Origin: Endozoicomonas sp965208385
GTDB taxonomy: Bacteria; Pseudomonadota; Gammaproteobacteria; Pseudomonadales; Endozoicomonadaceae
DNA length: 64,000 nt
Direction: 5' to 3'
NCBI GenBank assembly: GCA_965208385.1
Contig: CBDBOO010000052.1
Location: 107,440 to 171,439 of the forward strand
Shown here: positions 45,898-54,659 of the stretch, in pieces
Layout of the letters: every line of letters begins with the position of its first letter
How positions within the stretch are numbered: position 1 is the stretch's first letter
The notes under the pieces: model-generated
What the model was told of the DNA's origin: nothing
Seen by the model: the letters and a program-made list of their open reading frames with translations, nothing else
The model's database searches: none
Program-made: the position numbers and the translations under genes

Positions 45898-46911
45898 ATG
45901 GGTCATCGGATTTTCACTGGCTGTATAGCTCTACTATTGCTTACATGTATCAGTGCTTTTGCTAGAGAGATAACGTGTGATCATTGCGGAAAAAAATACA
46001 GTCCCGATTCACAAAATCATAATTGCCCTCACGAAACCATTGATAATGCAGTGGGGACTACGGACATGGCAGGGTTTGTTGGATGTACATGCAATGAAGA
46101 GAGCCTGGTGACTATGACCGGCGGGGAACAGATTGCGCTGTTAGATGAGGCTTTGCAAGGAAGCAACTATTTAATACATGCATTTCAAGTGCAAGCCCTG
46201 TTGGGTCGTATCCAAACCTATGGGGAAGGTTATCAGAGTGAATCATTCGCAAAAGTCTGGTCTTTTATGATGGGAGCTTACGCTCTTTATCTTCTCATGC
46301 ATGTTAATAATGTACCCATTGATGGGTTTATTATAGGAGAGGCATCAACAGCACAAGACTCTGTCGTTCAATTTGCCCATTATCTGGCAGCCAGTTCTGT
46401 GAGACAGCCTGTTCCAACGGAAGTTAGTATCTCTCAAGAGGTGCTTACAGCATTCACAGCTGCATCAAATGCCCCTGTCAGTATTAACACTGAAATTGGT
46501 AATATTCTTTGGGCTTTGAATTGTATTAATGTGAATACATCTTCTATGTTGGAATTGGTTCCCCTTCCACATATCTCCTTGCATAAGCTCAGATTTGTCG
46601 TCATTAGATTACCAGGAAATAGATTTATACTGATTACAATGAGAGGCGTGGTAAATATTAATGGCAATGTATTCCTGACAGCTAATCAAGCCGCAGACGT
46701 ATTGAGACGAATTTACTATTACTATTATATGCATTTAAACCCTTCAACAACTGGACAGCGTTTTCGCGCGTGGGCGGATCAATGGGCTCGTCAACGGCTT
46801 GGGCCTATAGCTGATATAGAAATTAACGGGCATTTCGTTGCTACTGCGTTAATTCTGTTTGGAATGACCTCTATAGCTGTATCTATCACAAATGAAAACA
46901 CTGGCAAATAA
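45898..46911 (+). CDS. Unknown secreted protein with N-terminal Cys/His motif
   Basis: A 337-residue protein I do not recognise. Residues 1-22 are a signal peptide (FTGCIALLLLTCISAFA). Directly after it comes CDHCGKKYSPDSQNHNCPH, a C-x2-C...H-x-C-x-H pattern like a small zinc knuckle, and a further CTC near residue 63. The middle (about 85-290) is helical and hydrophobic in places (SFMMGAYALYLLMHV), and a hydrophobic segment near the end (ATALILFGMTSIAVSI) might be a membrane anchor. It is AT-rich compared with pntAB, which hints at acquisition. No function assigned. Confidence 0.7.
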   Translation: MGHRIFTGCIALLLLTCISAFAREITCDHCGKKYSPDSQNHNCPHETIDNAVGTTDMAGFVGCTCNEESLVTMTGGEQIALLDEALQGSNYLIHAFQVQALLGRIQTYGEGYQSESFAKVWSFMMGAYALYLLMHVNNVPIDGFIIGEASTAQDSVVQFAHYLAASSVRQPVPTEVSISQEVLTAFTAASNAPVSINTEIGNILWALNCINVNTSSMLELVPLPHISLHKLRFVVIRLPGNRFILITMRGVVNINGNVFLTANQAADVLRRIYYYYYMHLNPSTTGQRFRAWADQWARQRLGPIADIEINGHFVATALILFGMTSIAVSITNENTGK

Positions 46912-47051
46912 TCAGAGAAATCAATTGATGTTTCAAGATGTCCAGGTTTATCAGTTAACTGTCGTTAAAGGGCGTTTGTTCTGATCTATTAATAATTGGA
47001 TGAGATATTGCTCTAGCTTGTTTTTTAGGTCTTTTTGCTTGCCTGTTACTT

Positions 47052-47678
47052 TTAGTGTGGTGTGATTTTATAAGCGCAGCGTCTGGCACCTTCAAGGATA
47101 TGTTCTGAACGTTCGACTTCGGCATGGCCATTAAACAGGGATTTGAAAATATCCAGCTCAGACCGGCAAAAGCCCTGACAGGTTTTCGCAGCAGCACATA
47201 TAGGGCAATGATTTTCTATAAAGATGAAGCCGGTTTCCAGTTGTGAATAAGTGGCCATATAGCCTTCTTCTGTACGGAGTCTGACCAGAGCGATCAGCTT
47301 TTCTTCAATGGTTCCGGACATTGAAAGTTCAGATGCATAGAGTTTTTCCGATTCAATGGAACGATGTTCAATGAGCTCATCGAGACCCTTTTCACCAAAA
47401 AGCTCACGTACAGAGACAATAATATTCTGGGTCAACTGGTCGTGACCATCAGGAAACTCTGCCTGCCCCTGTTCAGTGAGGCACCAGATTTTTTTAGGCC
47501 GCCCAACGCCTTTTTTAATTTCTTTACTGGTAACCAGGTTGCCTGCTTCCATTCGCTCCAGGTGGCTGCGGGCTCCCATGCTGGTCATATGGAGAATAAC
47601 ACTGAGCTCCACAGCTGTCTGAGGGCCATTTATTTTGATTAATTGCAAAATGCGTTGCTGGCTGTTTTCTTTGTTCAT
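47052..47678 (-). CDS. Winged-helix regulator with C-terminal cysteine cluster (SufR/COG2345-like)
   Basis: A 208-residue regulator. The N-terminal 70 residues form a winged helix (QQRILQLIKINGPQTAVELS, MGARSHLERMEAGNLV, and GVGRPKKIWCLTEQG, the wing). The C-terminal half carries HCPICAAAKTCQGFC and a later RRC, four to five cysteines that could bind an Fe-S cluster or metal as in SufR. ATG 47678 is preferred; the frame is open to 47774, but MNKENSQQRILQ is the domain start. Targets unknown; no suf or isc genes are in the window. Confidence 0.8.
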   Translation of the reverse strand: MNKENSQQRILQLIKINGPQTAVELSVILHMTSMGARSHLERMEAGNLVTSKEIKKGVGRPKKIWCLTEQGQAEFPDGHDQLTQNIIVSVRELFGEKGLDELIEHRSIESEKLYASELSMSGTIEEKLIALVRLRTEEGYMATYSQLETGFIFIENHCPICAAAKTCQGFCRSELDIFKSLFNGHAEVERSEHILEGARRCAYKITPH

Positions 47679-48155
47679 AGGGCGAGTATATGGAATATTC
47701 GATTGTTGGTAAATTAAATGGTTTACAAAAAGATCAGGGTCAGTGCAATTTTGATAGGTAGACAAAAAATTCATATAAAAAAAGCATGATGAATACGCGC
47801 TTGGAGCAAGCCAGTATCACAGTGAAATCTATTAATGAAGTGATTTGGTTTCTGGAGGCTGCATTTACAGATTTTTAAGTTAGGGGCAGCTGAGAAGCCC
47901 CTGAATCCCGGCGTAGATGGGTTCATTTTGGTAACCAGAAAACGTATCTGGCATTAGTAATACGAGTTATCTTTATGATATGGATGGTCTTTCAGAAAGG
48001 CTGAAAAACCCGGGCTACGTAGAAGGTGCATCCTCAGGGAAGATGGTCAATATCGCCGCAGGCAGTATATCTTCGACTCTAACGAAATGGAGTGAAAATC
48101 TATAGAACATCTGTCAGAAGATACTGCCTTGAGAAACAGCTATTCATGCTAAACA
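47679..48155. other. Intergenic region with no recognised gene
   Basis: About 480 bases between two minus-strand genes. A short hairpin AGGGGC..GCCCCT (about 47883-47900) is present. No ORF has a ribosome site or convincing composition. It may contain decayed sequence. Confidence 0.4.
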
Positions 48156-49091
48156 TTACAAATAGCAAGTTAACCAGTTCATATAAATTTTGCGGGTTTC
48201 CAGCAATTCATTGGGTAGATGGTGTCGAGCCTCATTCAGCCAGAGCACTTCAGGCTGGCTATAGAGCTTTTTTATAATTTGAATGTTATGATCAGCGTCT
48301 ATAGTGGTGTCCCGGGTTCCCTGGATAACAAGAGGCGTCAGGGGGATTTTTTGATCGAATGATTCAATTCTGCGAATCCATCGATCAAGAGCGGATACCC
48401 ATTGTGTTGGTAATATTTTAGGTGCCAGTGGATCCCGGCGAGCCTTGTTCAGGAAATCATCGTTGTTGCTGTTACTAGTGAATTTTCTGGGAATCTGGCG
48501 AACAAACAATCGAAGAATATAGAGCTGAATTCTGCCAATTTTCCACAAGTAAGGGCGGACCAGAGGTGCTGAGAGAATCAGTTGATCGAAAGACAGTGGT
48601 TTTGCATTTTTAACCCTGTTGACCAGAAAGTCTGTGAGAATAGCACCACCGGTACTTTGTCCGTAGCCCAGCCAGGGTTTAGGTAAAAGCTCTTCACAAT
48701 ATTCTTGGAGATCTTCCAGAATCACGCTGTAAATAGAAAAATCTGGAATAGTGGCCGGTTTACCACTGGATAATCCATGTCCCGGAAGGTCGTAGGCAAA
48801 AACATTGTATCCCTGCTCAAGCAGAAACCGGATAACATGGGCAAACAAACCTACATGATCATAGTATCCGTGAATCAGATAGACTGATCCCTTCGCCTGG
48901 GGTTTCAGATAAAGATGGCAGGCAATACGATAGTTGCAGCTATCGACGTATCCAAAGTGATGGCGAACGTCAGGCTGGTGATTTTCAAAATCTATGTCGT
49001 AGAAAGAAAAATAAGCACGCTCAGCCGCTGAAGCACTCATGGACTTAGTCGTGAGGGGTTGGATATTTGCTTGTAGTACTGCCGGATCCAT
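48156..49091 (-). CDS. Alpha/beta hydrolase, monoacylglycerol lipase/lysophospholipase-like
   Basis: A 311-residue serine hydrolase. The oxyanion motif VYLIHGYYDHVGLF and the DLPGHGLSSG block (101-110) are followed by the nucleophile elbow GYGQSTGG (Ser146), a probable acid in VIQGTRDTTID and the catalytic His in NEARHHLPNE. This matches PldB-type or monoglyceride lipase enzymes; exact lipid substrate unknown. No signal peptide. Its ATG shares one base with the rfaH stop (TAATG), so the two are translationally coupled. Confidence 0.88.
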   Translation of the reverse strand: MDPAVLQANIQPLTTKSMSASAAERAYFSFYDIDFENHQPDVRHHFGYVDSCNYRIACHLYLKPQAKGSVYLIHGYYDHVGLFAHVIRFLLEQGYNVFAYDLPGHGLSSGKPATIPDFSIYSVILEDLQEYCEELLPKPWLGYGQSTGGAILTDFLVNRVKNAKPLSFDQLILSAPLVRPYLWKIGRIQLYILRLFVRQIPRKFTSNSNNDDFLNKARRDPLAPKILPTQWVSALDRWIRRIESFDQKIPLTPLVIQGTRDTTIDADHNIQIIKKLYSQPEVLWLNEARHHLPNELLETRKIYMNWLTCYL

Positions 49092-49702
49092 TAAGCTTTG
49101 ACCAGTTCCTGAAGGGGGACTTTAAAGCGCTTCTCTGCGATGACCGTTTTCTCTATACCGTCAATGCCGCGCTGATTTTGAATATAGTGAATTAGAATGA
49201 GCCCTCGCTGATCACCATACTCTTTGACAAATGTTGCTTTTAAATGCTGAAAGAGGGGGTTGTTATAGCAAACCTGATCGCCTTCGTTGAATCTGGGCAC
49301 CTCTACAGGCGAATTGTCCTGACCATGGATCATGAAGTGAACAATCTCTTCAATCAGATCAATAATATCGTCACCGTTGGGTATAGGCTGCGGCATGAGC
49401 TGTATGACACTGCAGTTTGACAATTGTCCGCTCTGCGCCAGCTTTCTATTCATTCTGTTGAAGTGTACTACTTCAATGACACCACGGGTGGAGCGAATCT
49501 TATGATAACGATCGAGATCATTAAGGCCGAGGCGTAAAAACAGATAGCCTGGGAATAACGCAACATCATTGCACCGTTCCTGAATCATGGGGCAATAGAC
49601 TTCAAAGTCCTGATTTTCCAGATTCTCTACTGCCCGCTGTTCTTGACGGGTTTTTGATTTCAGTAGATACCAGCCCTGTTTCATGGACTCTTGATTAGGC
49701 AT
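49091..49702 (-). CDS. rfaH: Transcription antitermination protein RfaH-like (NusG paralogue)
   Basis: A 203-residue NusG-family protein. The NGN domain (about 9-115) has GWYLLKSKTRQEQRAVENLENQ, ALFPGYLFLRL and RSTRGVIEVVHF, the pattern of RfaH, which binds paused RNA polymerase at ops sites and prevents termination in long surface-polysaccharide or toxin operons. The C-terminal domain (about 140-195, RFNEGDQVCYNNPLFQHLKATFV) is KOW-like. It is longer than E. coli RfaH (162) because of extra residues between domains. AGGGATAAG precedes the ATG. An ops element was not found in this window. Confidence 0.87.
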   Translation of the reverse strand: MPNQESMKQGWYLLKSKTRQEQRAVENLENQDFEVYCPMIQERCNDVALFPGYLFLRLGLNDLDRYHKIRSTRGVIEVVHFNRMNRKLAQSGQLSNCSVIQLMPQPIPNGDDIIDLIEEIVHFMIHGQDNSPVEVPRFNEGDQVCYNNPLFQHLKATFVKEYGDQRGLILIHYIQNQRGIDGIEKTVIAEKRFKVPLQELVKA

Positions 49703-50442
49703 AACTTATCCCTGTCTGCGTCACTGCATTCGCCTCGAACATAAAAAGTCTATCCACGCCTTTTCGAGACATAGCTCGATTATAAATGCCTTTAGATGTG
49801 AATTGACAGCATAAGTTCCAAACTTGGGATGGGCTAGACAATAAGACAATTCTCTTGGCATATAGAACGAAAATAATGAACACAATCAAGCCAACCAGGT
49901 CTCTTGTCACAGGAGTGGAGTAATAGGAGATAATAAATAACCAGTACTACAGTGTATCTAAACGTAATCTATATCTGCAGAAAATACCCGGAAGTAGTTG
50001 CAAAATCTGCATGTCCTTCGTTCACAGTAAGTATTGATTTTATAGAGCGGGTGAATTTTGAACGATTATGCAGACAGAGTATAGAAGGAAAAACCGCAAA
50101 CAATATATTGCATTATACCCATTGCATTCTTCAGAAGTTGTTGTCGGCTTTCGGTTATCCGGAGTAAAGAGAGGTTTTATGGTTCGAGGCAGTGCTGAAT
50201 ATATTTTTTTAGAATGATAAAAGAATGAATACAGCCATTATTTGTATCCCCATTGTACTTGAAGATGCAGGGTTGTTGGCTGCTCTTACTCACTTCGCTT
50301 GCTGTTATGCAGGCTCCCGGAACGTCGCTCGTTCAATGGTACGATAGTTCGACCCGGTCACTTGGTTTGTCTCAGTGACCGGGACTTCATTCTCTGGCTG
50401 CCTTGCAGTAACTCCAAACCCTTTGAATATAGGGCGCAGTTA
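49703..50442. other. Long intergenic region containing a diverged family A element
   Basis: About 740 bases between rfaH and the pgk stop. The right third is the family A copy listed separately. The remainder is AT-rich. A TATACCCATTGCATTCTTCAG segment near 50112 resembles a lone family A end. No gene recognised; the rfaH promoter should be near 49703-49800. Confidence 0.45.
50245..50431 (+). repeat. Family A inverted-repeat element, diverged copy 3
   Basis: About 187 bases. The core GACCCGGTCACTTGGTTTGTCT..GACCGGGACTTCA and the right end CAGTAACTCCAAACCCTTTGAATATA match copies 1 and 2, but the left part is rearranged and the element is longer. It ends 12 bases from the pgk stop. Confidence 0.65.
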
Positions 50443-51612
50443 TTATTGGCGCGAAGCGGCTTCTTCGAGCATGGCGACCGCAGGTAGCGTTTTACCTTCA
50501 ACAAACTCCAGAAAAGCACCACCACCTGTGGATATGTAAGAAACCTGATCTTTAATATTATACTTATCAATCGCGGCCAGCGTGTCTCCTCCACCGGCAA
50601 TGGAAAATGCAGAAGATTCTGCAATAGCTACCGACATGGATCTTGTTCCTTCACCAAACTGATCAAACTCAAAGACTCCAACCGGGCCATTCCAGAGAAC
50701 CGTCTTGGCTGAAGAGAGGACTTCGGCAAACAGCTTTTGGGTTTCAGGACCAACGTCAAAAATCATGTCGTCGTCTTCTACATCATCAACGTGCTTGATG
50801 ATTGCAGGCTCGTTCTCATCGAATTTTTTACCACAGATCACATCCACAGGCATGGGGATGTCACACTTGGCCATTAACTCTTTGGCTTGTGAAATCAGGT
50901 CTGGTTCGTACAGGGATTTACCGACATTTTTACCCGCAGCTGCCAGGAAGGTGTTCGCGATTCCTCCCCCAACAATCAATTGATCGCATTTGGTGGAAAG
51001 GGATTCCAGTACGGTCAGTTTGGTGGAAACCTTGGAGCCACCGACGATTGCAGTCATTGGACGTGCAGGTTCACTCAGGGCTTTCCCCAGGGCGTCCAGC
51101 TCACCTGCCAGCAGTGGCCCAGCACAGGCCAGCTTGGCGTGCTTTCCAACACCGTGGGTTGAAGCTTGTGCACGATGTGCAGTGCCAAAAGCATCCATGA
51201 CATAGATGTCACAAAGAGCGGCCATTTTCTTTGACAGTGTTTCTGAGTCTTTTTTCTCACCGATATTGAAGCGAACATTTTCCAGGATAACCAGCTCACC
51301 CGCGTTTACCTGAAAATTACCTTCTACCCAGTCTGTTACCAGGCGGACATCTCGACCTAATAGATTGCCAATATAGTCAGCCACGGGTTTAAGAGAAAAC
51401 TGTTCATCATATTCACCTTCCACTGGACGACCAAGGTGAGAGGTCACCATAACATGAGCACCGGATTCAAGGGCCAGCTTGATGGTCGGCAAAGCTGCGA
51501 GTATTCGGGCATCACTGGTGATGGAGCCATTTTTTACCGGAACATTAAGATCTTCACGGATCAGCACGCGTTTGCCAGCCAGATCAAGATCAGTCATTTT
51601 CAAAACGTTCAT
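50443..51612 (-). CDS. pgk: Phosphoglycerate kinase
   Basis: A 389-residue glycolytic kinase interconverting 1,3-bisphosphoglycerate plus ADP and 3-phosphoglycerate plus ATP. Motifs in order: GKRVLIREDLNVPV (16-29), TSHLGRP, LENVRFNIGEKKD, AFGTAHRAQAST, the ATP-domain GGSKVSTKLTVL, and the closing STGGGAFLEFVEGKTLPAV. Length as in E. coli (387). GAGGAACC precedes the ATG. Part of the ancestral tktA-epd-pgk set; here about 3 kb separates it from epd. Confidence 0.97.
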   Translation of the reverse strand: MNVLKMTDLDLAGKRVLIREDLNVPVKNGSITSDARILAALPTIKLALESGAHVMVTSHLGRPVEGEYDEQFSLKPVADYIGNLLGRDVRLVTDWVEGNFQVNAGELVILENVRFNIGEKKDSETLSKKMAALCDIYVMDAFGTAHRAQASTHGVGKHAKLACAGPLLAGELDALGKALSEPARPMTAIVGGSKVSTKLTVLESLSTKCDQLIVGGGIANTFLAAAGKNVGKSLYEPDLISQAKELMAKCDIPMPVDVICGKKFDENEPAIIKHVDDVEDDDMIFDVGPETQKLFAEVLSSAKTVLWNGPVGVFEFDQFGEGTRSMSVAIAESSAFSIAGGGDTLAAIDKYNIKDQVSYISTGGGAFLEFVEGKTLPAVAMLEEAASRQ

Positions 51613-51936
51613 GAAGGTTCCTCTTTTCGTGGTTTTATATCCGTCGCTAGTAACGGTATTTTCACGAGTTGAGCGATGGTTATGCAGTAGTACTGCGAAG
51701 TCCAGGAAATGAACAAACCCTATATCCTTAGGCAGTCAGGTAATCGGGTTGTAGAAAATGACGGGGACAATAGCATAAAAATGAGACTGTCGGTAACTGC
51801 TGATAAGCCGTTGTGACATGAGTCAAAGGGGCTTTCATCAAATCACCGAGAGTCACAAATGGGTGTGCAGAAGTGCTCAAAAAAGTGGAACTCTGAGTTA
51901 ATAAGTTAAGATCATTTAAATGACTTTGTTATCAAC
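51613..51936. other. Upstream region of pgk
   Basis: About 320 bases between the pgk start and the IS4-family element; the pgk promoter must lie here. No operator-like palindrome or short gene is evident. Confidence 0.4.
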
Positions 51937-53255
51937 CAATACTTCGGACACTTTTTATAAAAAGGTATGCCATGAGGAAAAACAGCGATAATAGTGGAAT
52001 CTAAAACCTCTACATGCTGATAATTTTCCTCATGGAATCCATAGTAAAGACCGCGCTGGACGCTATGTCCACTGTTAAAAAACCTCAGAAGACCTTCATC
52101 GTATTACTTTTCTCTGCCCTTGTCGTATTTCAGGGGAAAGCCAATTTCCGTAACTTGAGCCGCTACTCTTCAATGAGCGAGAAACGGATCAGTCGCTGGT
52201 ACAGGAGGTCTTTCGACTTTTTCCATTTCAATTGCCTGATGCTATCTGAAGTATTTTCAACGACAAGCGAGCTGATTGCTGCCCTTGATGCCAGCTTTAT
52301 GACCAAAAGCGGCAAAAATACAGACGGGCTTGGCATGTTTTGGCGTGGCTGTACTGGTAAAGCTGAGCGTGGGCTGGAGCTCTCATTGCTCAGTGTGGTT
52401 GATCTTCAATCCAATACGGCTTACCCGCTTGATGCCCAACAAACACTGGATCAGAAAAAGAAAACCCGCGTTGATCTCTATGCAGGGCACGTGATGGGGC
52501 TGATTGAAAAACTCATCGGACTGGGGATTAAATATCTGGCTGTTGACGCTTACTATTTCAAACAGAAATTCGTTTCTCCTGTGGTCGGAGCGGGTCTGCA
52601 CATGTTGGCAAGTTAATGTTGGCAAGTTAAGAAGTGATGCTGATCTCCTGTGGCCTTACGATGGTCCCTATTCTGGTTGCGGCCGTCCCAAGGTGTACGG
52701 AGGCAAGGTGAATCCCGAAAGGGATCTGATGCGATTTGAACATGCAGGGAAGCTAGAGACAGGTGAAGAGGTATACACTGCCAGAGTGTACTCCAAGTGT
52801 CTGAAATGCTGGATACGAGTTGTCATGCTGCGGGTGCAGAGAAAAAAGAAAACAGGTTTTGCGTTGCTGTATTCAACCGATGCAGAGCTGGAAGCCATGA
52901 TACTTATCAAGTATTACAAGGCCAGATTTCAGATTGAATTCGCATTCCGTGATGCCAAGCAATATACAGGTCTGCTGGACTGTCAGTCTTGCCGAAAAGA
53001 ATCAATACACACTCAGATAAGTGCCTCTTTTTCAGCTCTTAATCTGTTAAAACTGGAGGACTTAAGAGAGAAAAATACCCAAGGACAGAGCGTCATCTCG
53101 ATTGCCAGTTGGAAAAGACTGAAGTTCAACCAGCACTTGATGTGCAGAGTTTTTGACTACTTAGGGTTATCCCTGAGTAGCGATAAAGTCATGGACACCT
53201 ACGAGCAGCTCAGTGGGTATGGGGCTATCGCTGCCTAAAAGTGTCCGAAGTATTG
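51937..53255 (+). mobile_element. IS4-family insertion sequence, inactive
   Basis: A 1,319-bp element with perfect 19-bp inverted ends CAATACTTCGGACACTTTT at 51937-51955 and 53237-53255. A 6-bp direct repeat ATCAAC flanks it (51931-51936 and 53256-53261). It inserted directly after the stop codon of the LacI-type gene, leaving that gene whole. The transposase is frameshifted (next entry). Confidence 0.9.
52014..53238 (+). pseudogene. IS4-family transposase, frameshifted
   Basis: Two overlapping frames make one DDE transposase. Frame 1 (to 52616) holds the first Asp (AALDASFM) and second Asp (LAVDAYYF). Frame 2 (to 53238) holds the IS4 YREK signature, YYKARFQIEFAFRDAK. The break lies at a 14-bp tandem repeat TGTTGGCAAGTTAA (52609-52636) that puts stop codons in frame; the intact sequence would read ...GLHVGKLRSDAD. 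The insertion is 16 bases net, hence the shift. Each half is otherwise well preserved, so the lesion seems recent. Confidence 0.88.
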
Positions 53256-53256
53256 A

Positions 53257-54276
53257 TCAACTGGCATTCGAATTAAATCCCCGGACAATCAGTTCGGGTT
53301 CAATAATCACTTTATCAGGATTGTGGTTTTTATCCGAAAGCAGTTTGGTCATCATGGATGACGAGGTTTCTGCGAGTTTTCTGACATTCTGTTTCACGGC
53401 AATAACCTGATTTGGTAGAAATTCAAGCATGGCGTGATCATCAAAGGCACCGATTTTCAGACCTTGTGGAATAGCCCCCAACGTGTGCTTGATACACTCA
53501 ATACAGCCTTCCAGTACGGGGAGAGATGCAGTTATAACAGTTTGAGAATGCAGGGTATGATCATTTAGAAGCTGACGCATAAGTTCATAACCATCGACGT
53601 GTTTACCACGATCAGTCAGATAGGTATGACTTTCCTTCAGTTGGTTGCCTGTTTCTTCCAGACCGTTTTGAATACCACTGTAGCGTTCATAAATGGAAGG
53701 CAGCAGCATATTTCCTGCCAGGAAGAAAATATCTTCAGTCCCTGTGGGTGATAATTTTCTGGCCAGCTGCTGGGCACCACCATAATTATCACTACGAACC
53801 ATGGGAATACCCGGTACGTCATAATCACGATCAATAAATACGACAGGTTTATTGCGTCGATTGTTTCGAAGCTGCTCCTGCTGTTCACGACTGGTTGATG
53901 AAATAAATAAACCGTCTACACCCCGATCAAAAAGGTTTTCTATAACTTCATTTTCAATGTTTTCATTTTCATCGGTACAGACAGTAATAAGTTGAAAACC
54001 ACTGTTTCGACAAAGCCATTCAAGTTCATCCGCTAATACGGCAAAATGAACGTTGGTGAGCCGAGGAATAATTAAACCCAGGGTATGGGTTTTATTCAGT
54101 TTAAGGCTTCTGGCTGTCTGGTTAATGTAGTAACCATGTTCATCAATAATGTCTTGAATTCTTTGTCGGGTTTTTTCGCTGATTCGATATTTTTTATGCT
54201 GGTCATTAATAACCAGCCTCACCGTAGTGACCGAAACATTTGCCAGGCCTGCAATTTCATTGATTGATTTAGCCAT
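53257..54276 (-). CDS. LacI-family regulator, Cra/ScrR-like
   Basis: A 339-residue repressor. Residues 3-25 are the LacI helix-turn-helix (SINEIAGLANVSVTTVRLVIND), followed by KYRISEKTRQRI, as in Cra and ScrR, then the hinge NQTARSLKLNKTHTLGLIIP and a periplasmic-binding-type sugar domain. Cra-type proteins sense fructose phosphates and control glycolysis. Its place between epd and pgk supports a link with central carbon control, but targets are inferred. AGGAGG sits 6 bases before the ATG. A palindrome ahead of the gene may be its own operator. Its stop codon abuts the IS4 element. Confidence 0.9.
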   Translation of the reverse strand: MAKSINEIAGLANVSVTTVRLVINDQHKKYRISEKTRQRIQDIIDEHGYYINQTARSLKLNKTHTLGLIIPRLTNVHFAVLADELEWLCRNSGFQLITVCTDENENIENEVIENLFDRGVDGLFISSTSREQQEQLRNNRRNKPVVFIDRDYDVPGIPMVRSDNYGGAQQLARKLSPTGTEDIFFLAGNMLLPSIYERYSGIQNGLEETGNQLKESHTYLTDRGKHVDGYELMRQLLNDHTLHSQTVITASLPVLEGCIECIKHTLGAIPQGLKIGAFDDHAMLEFLPNQVIAVKQNVRKLAETSSSMMTKLLSDKNHNPDKVIIEPELIVRGFNSNAS

Positions 54277-54659
54277 GCTACCTCCTGACTTAATTACTAT
54301 AAAGAGACGGATCTGTCTTTAAAGACTAAAGGGCTTCCGATGACTTATTGAGTGAGATTATCTTCAATAGTTCCTTATCTTAGTTCAATAAAATGAAAAT
54401 AAATCAGTCTAAAAGCAGCGTTTAATTCATTGACCTGCTGTTGTCGAGTTAGCTATTAATAATAATTTCATTTGGTTTGTTAGTTGTTTTTAATTGCGAA
54501 TGATTTATCGAGTTAGCTTTCTAATGGAAATAAATAGGAAGTTATAAGTGTTAATTTAATAAAGTTTATGTTGTGTTGAATAAAATCAGATTTCTGAATT
54601 TTCTTCTGAAACCTGGTTTTATTCAAAGAGTTCGAGCCAGGTACTGGATAATATTGGAG
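54277..54659. other. AT-rich region between the LacI-type gene and epd
   Basis: About 380 bases, both neighbours on the minus strand. Apart from the palindrome at 54300-54326 it is plain AT-rich sequence with no terminator-like hairpin after epd, so read-through from epd into the regulator gene is possible. Confidence 0.4.
54300..54326. promoter_or_regulatory. Candidate operator of the LacI-type regulator
   Basis: GTCTTTAAAGAC at 54315-54326 is a perfect 12-bp palindrome; TAAAGAGAC just before it (54300-54308) repeats half of the site in inverted form. It lies 24-50 bases upstream of the regulator start, a place where LacI-family proteins often repress their own gene. Function is inferred. 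Confidence 0.4.
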
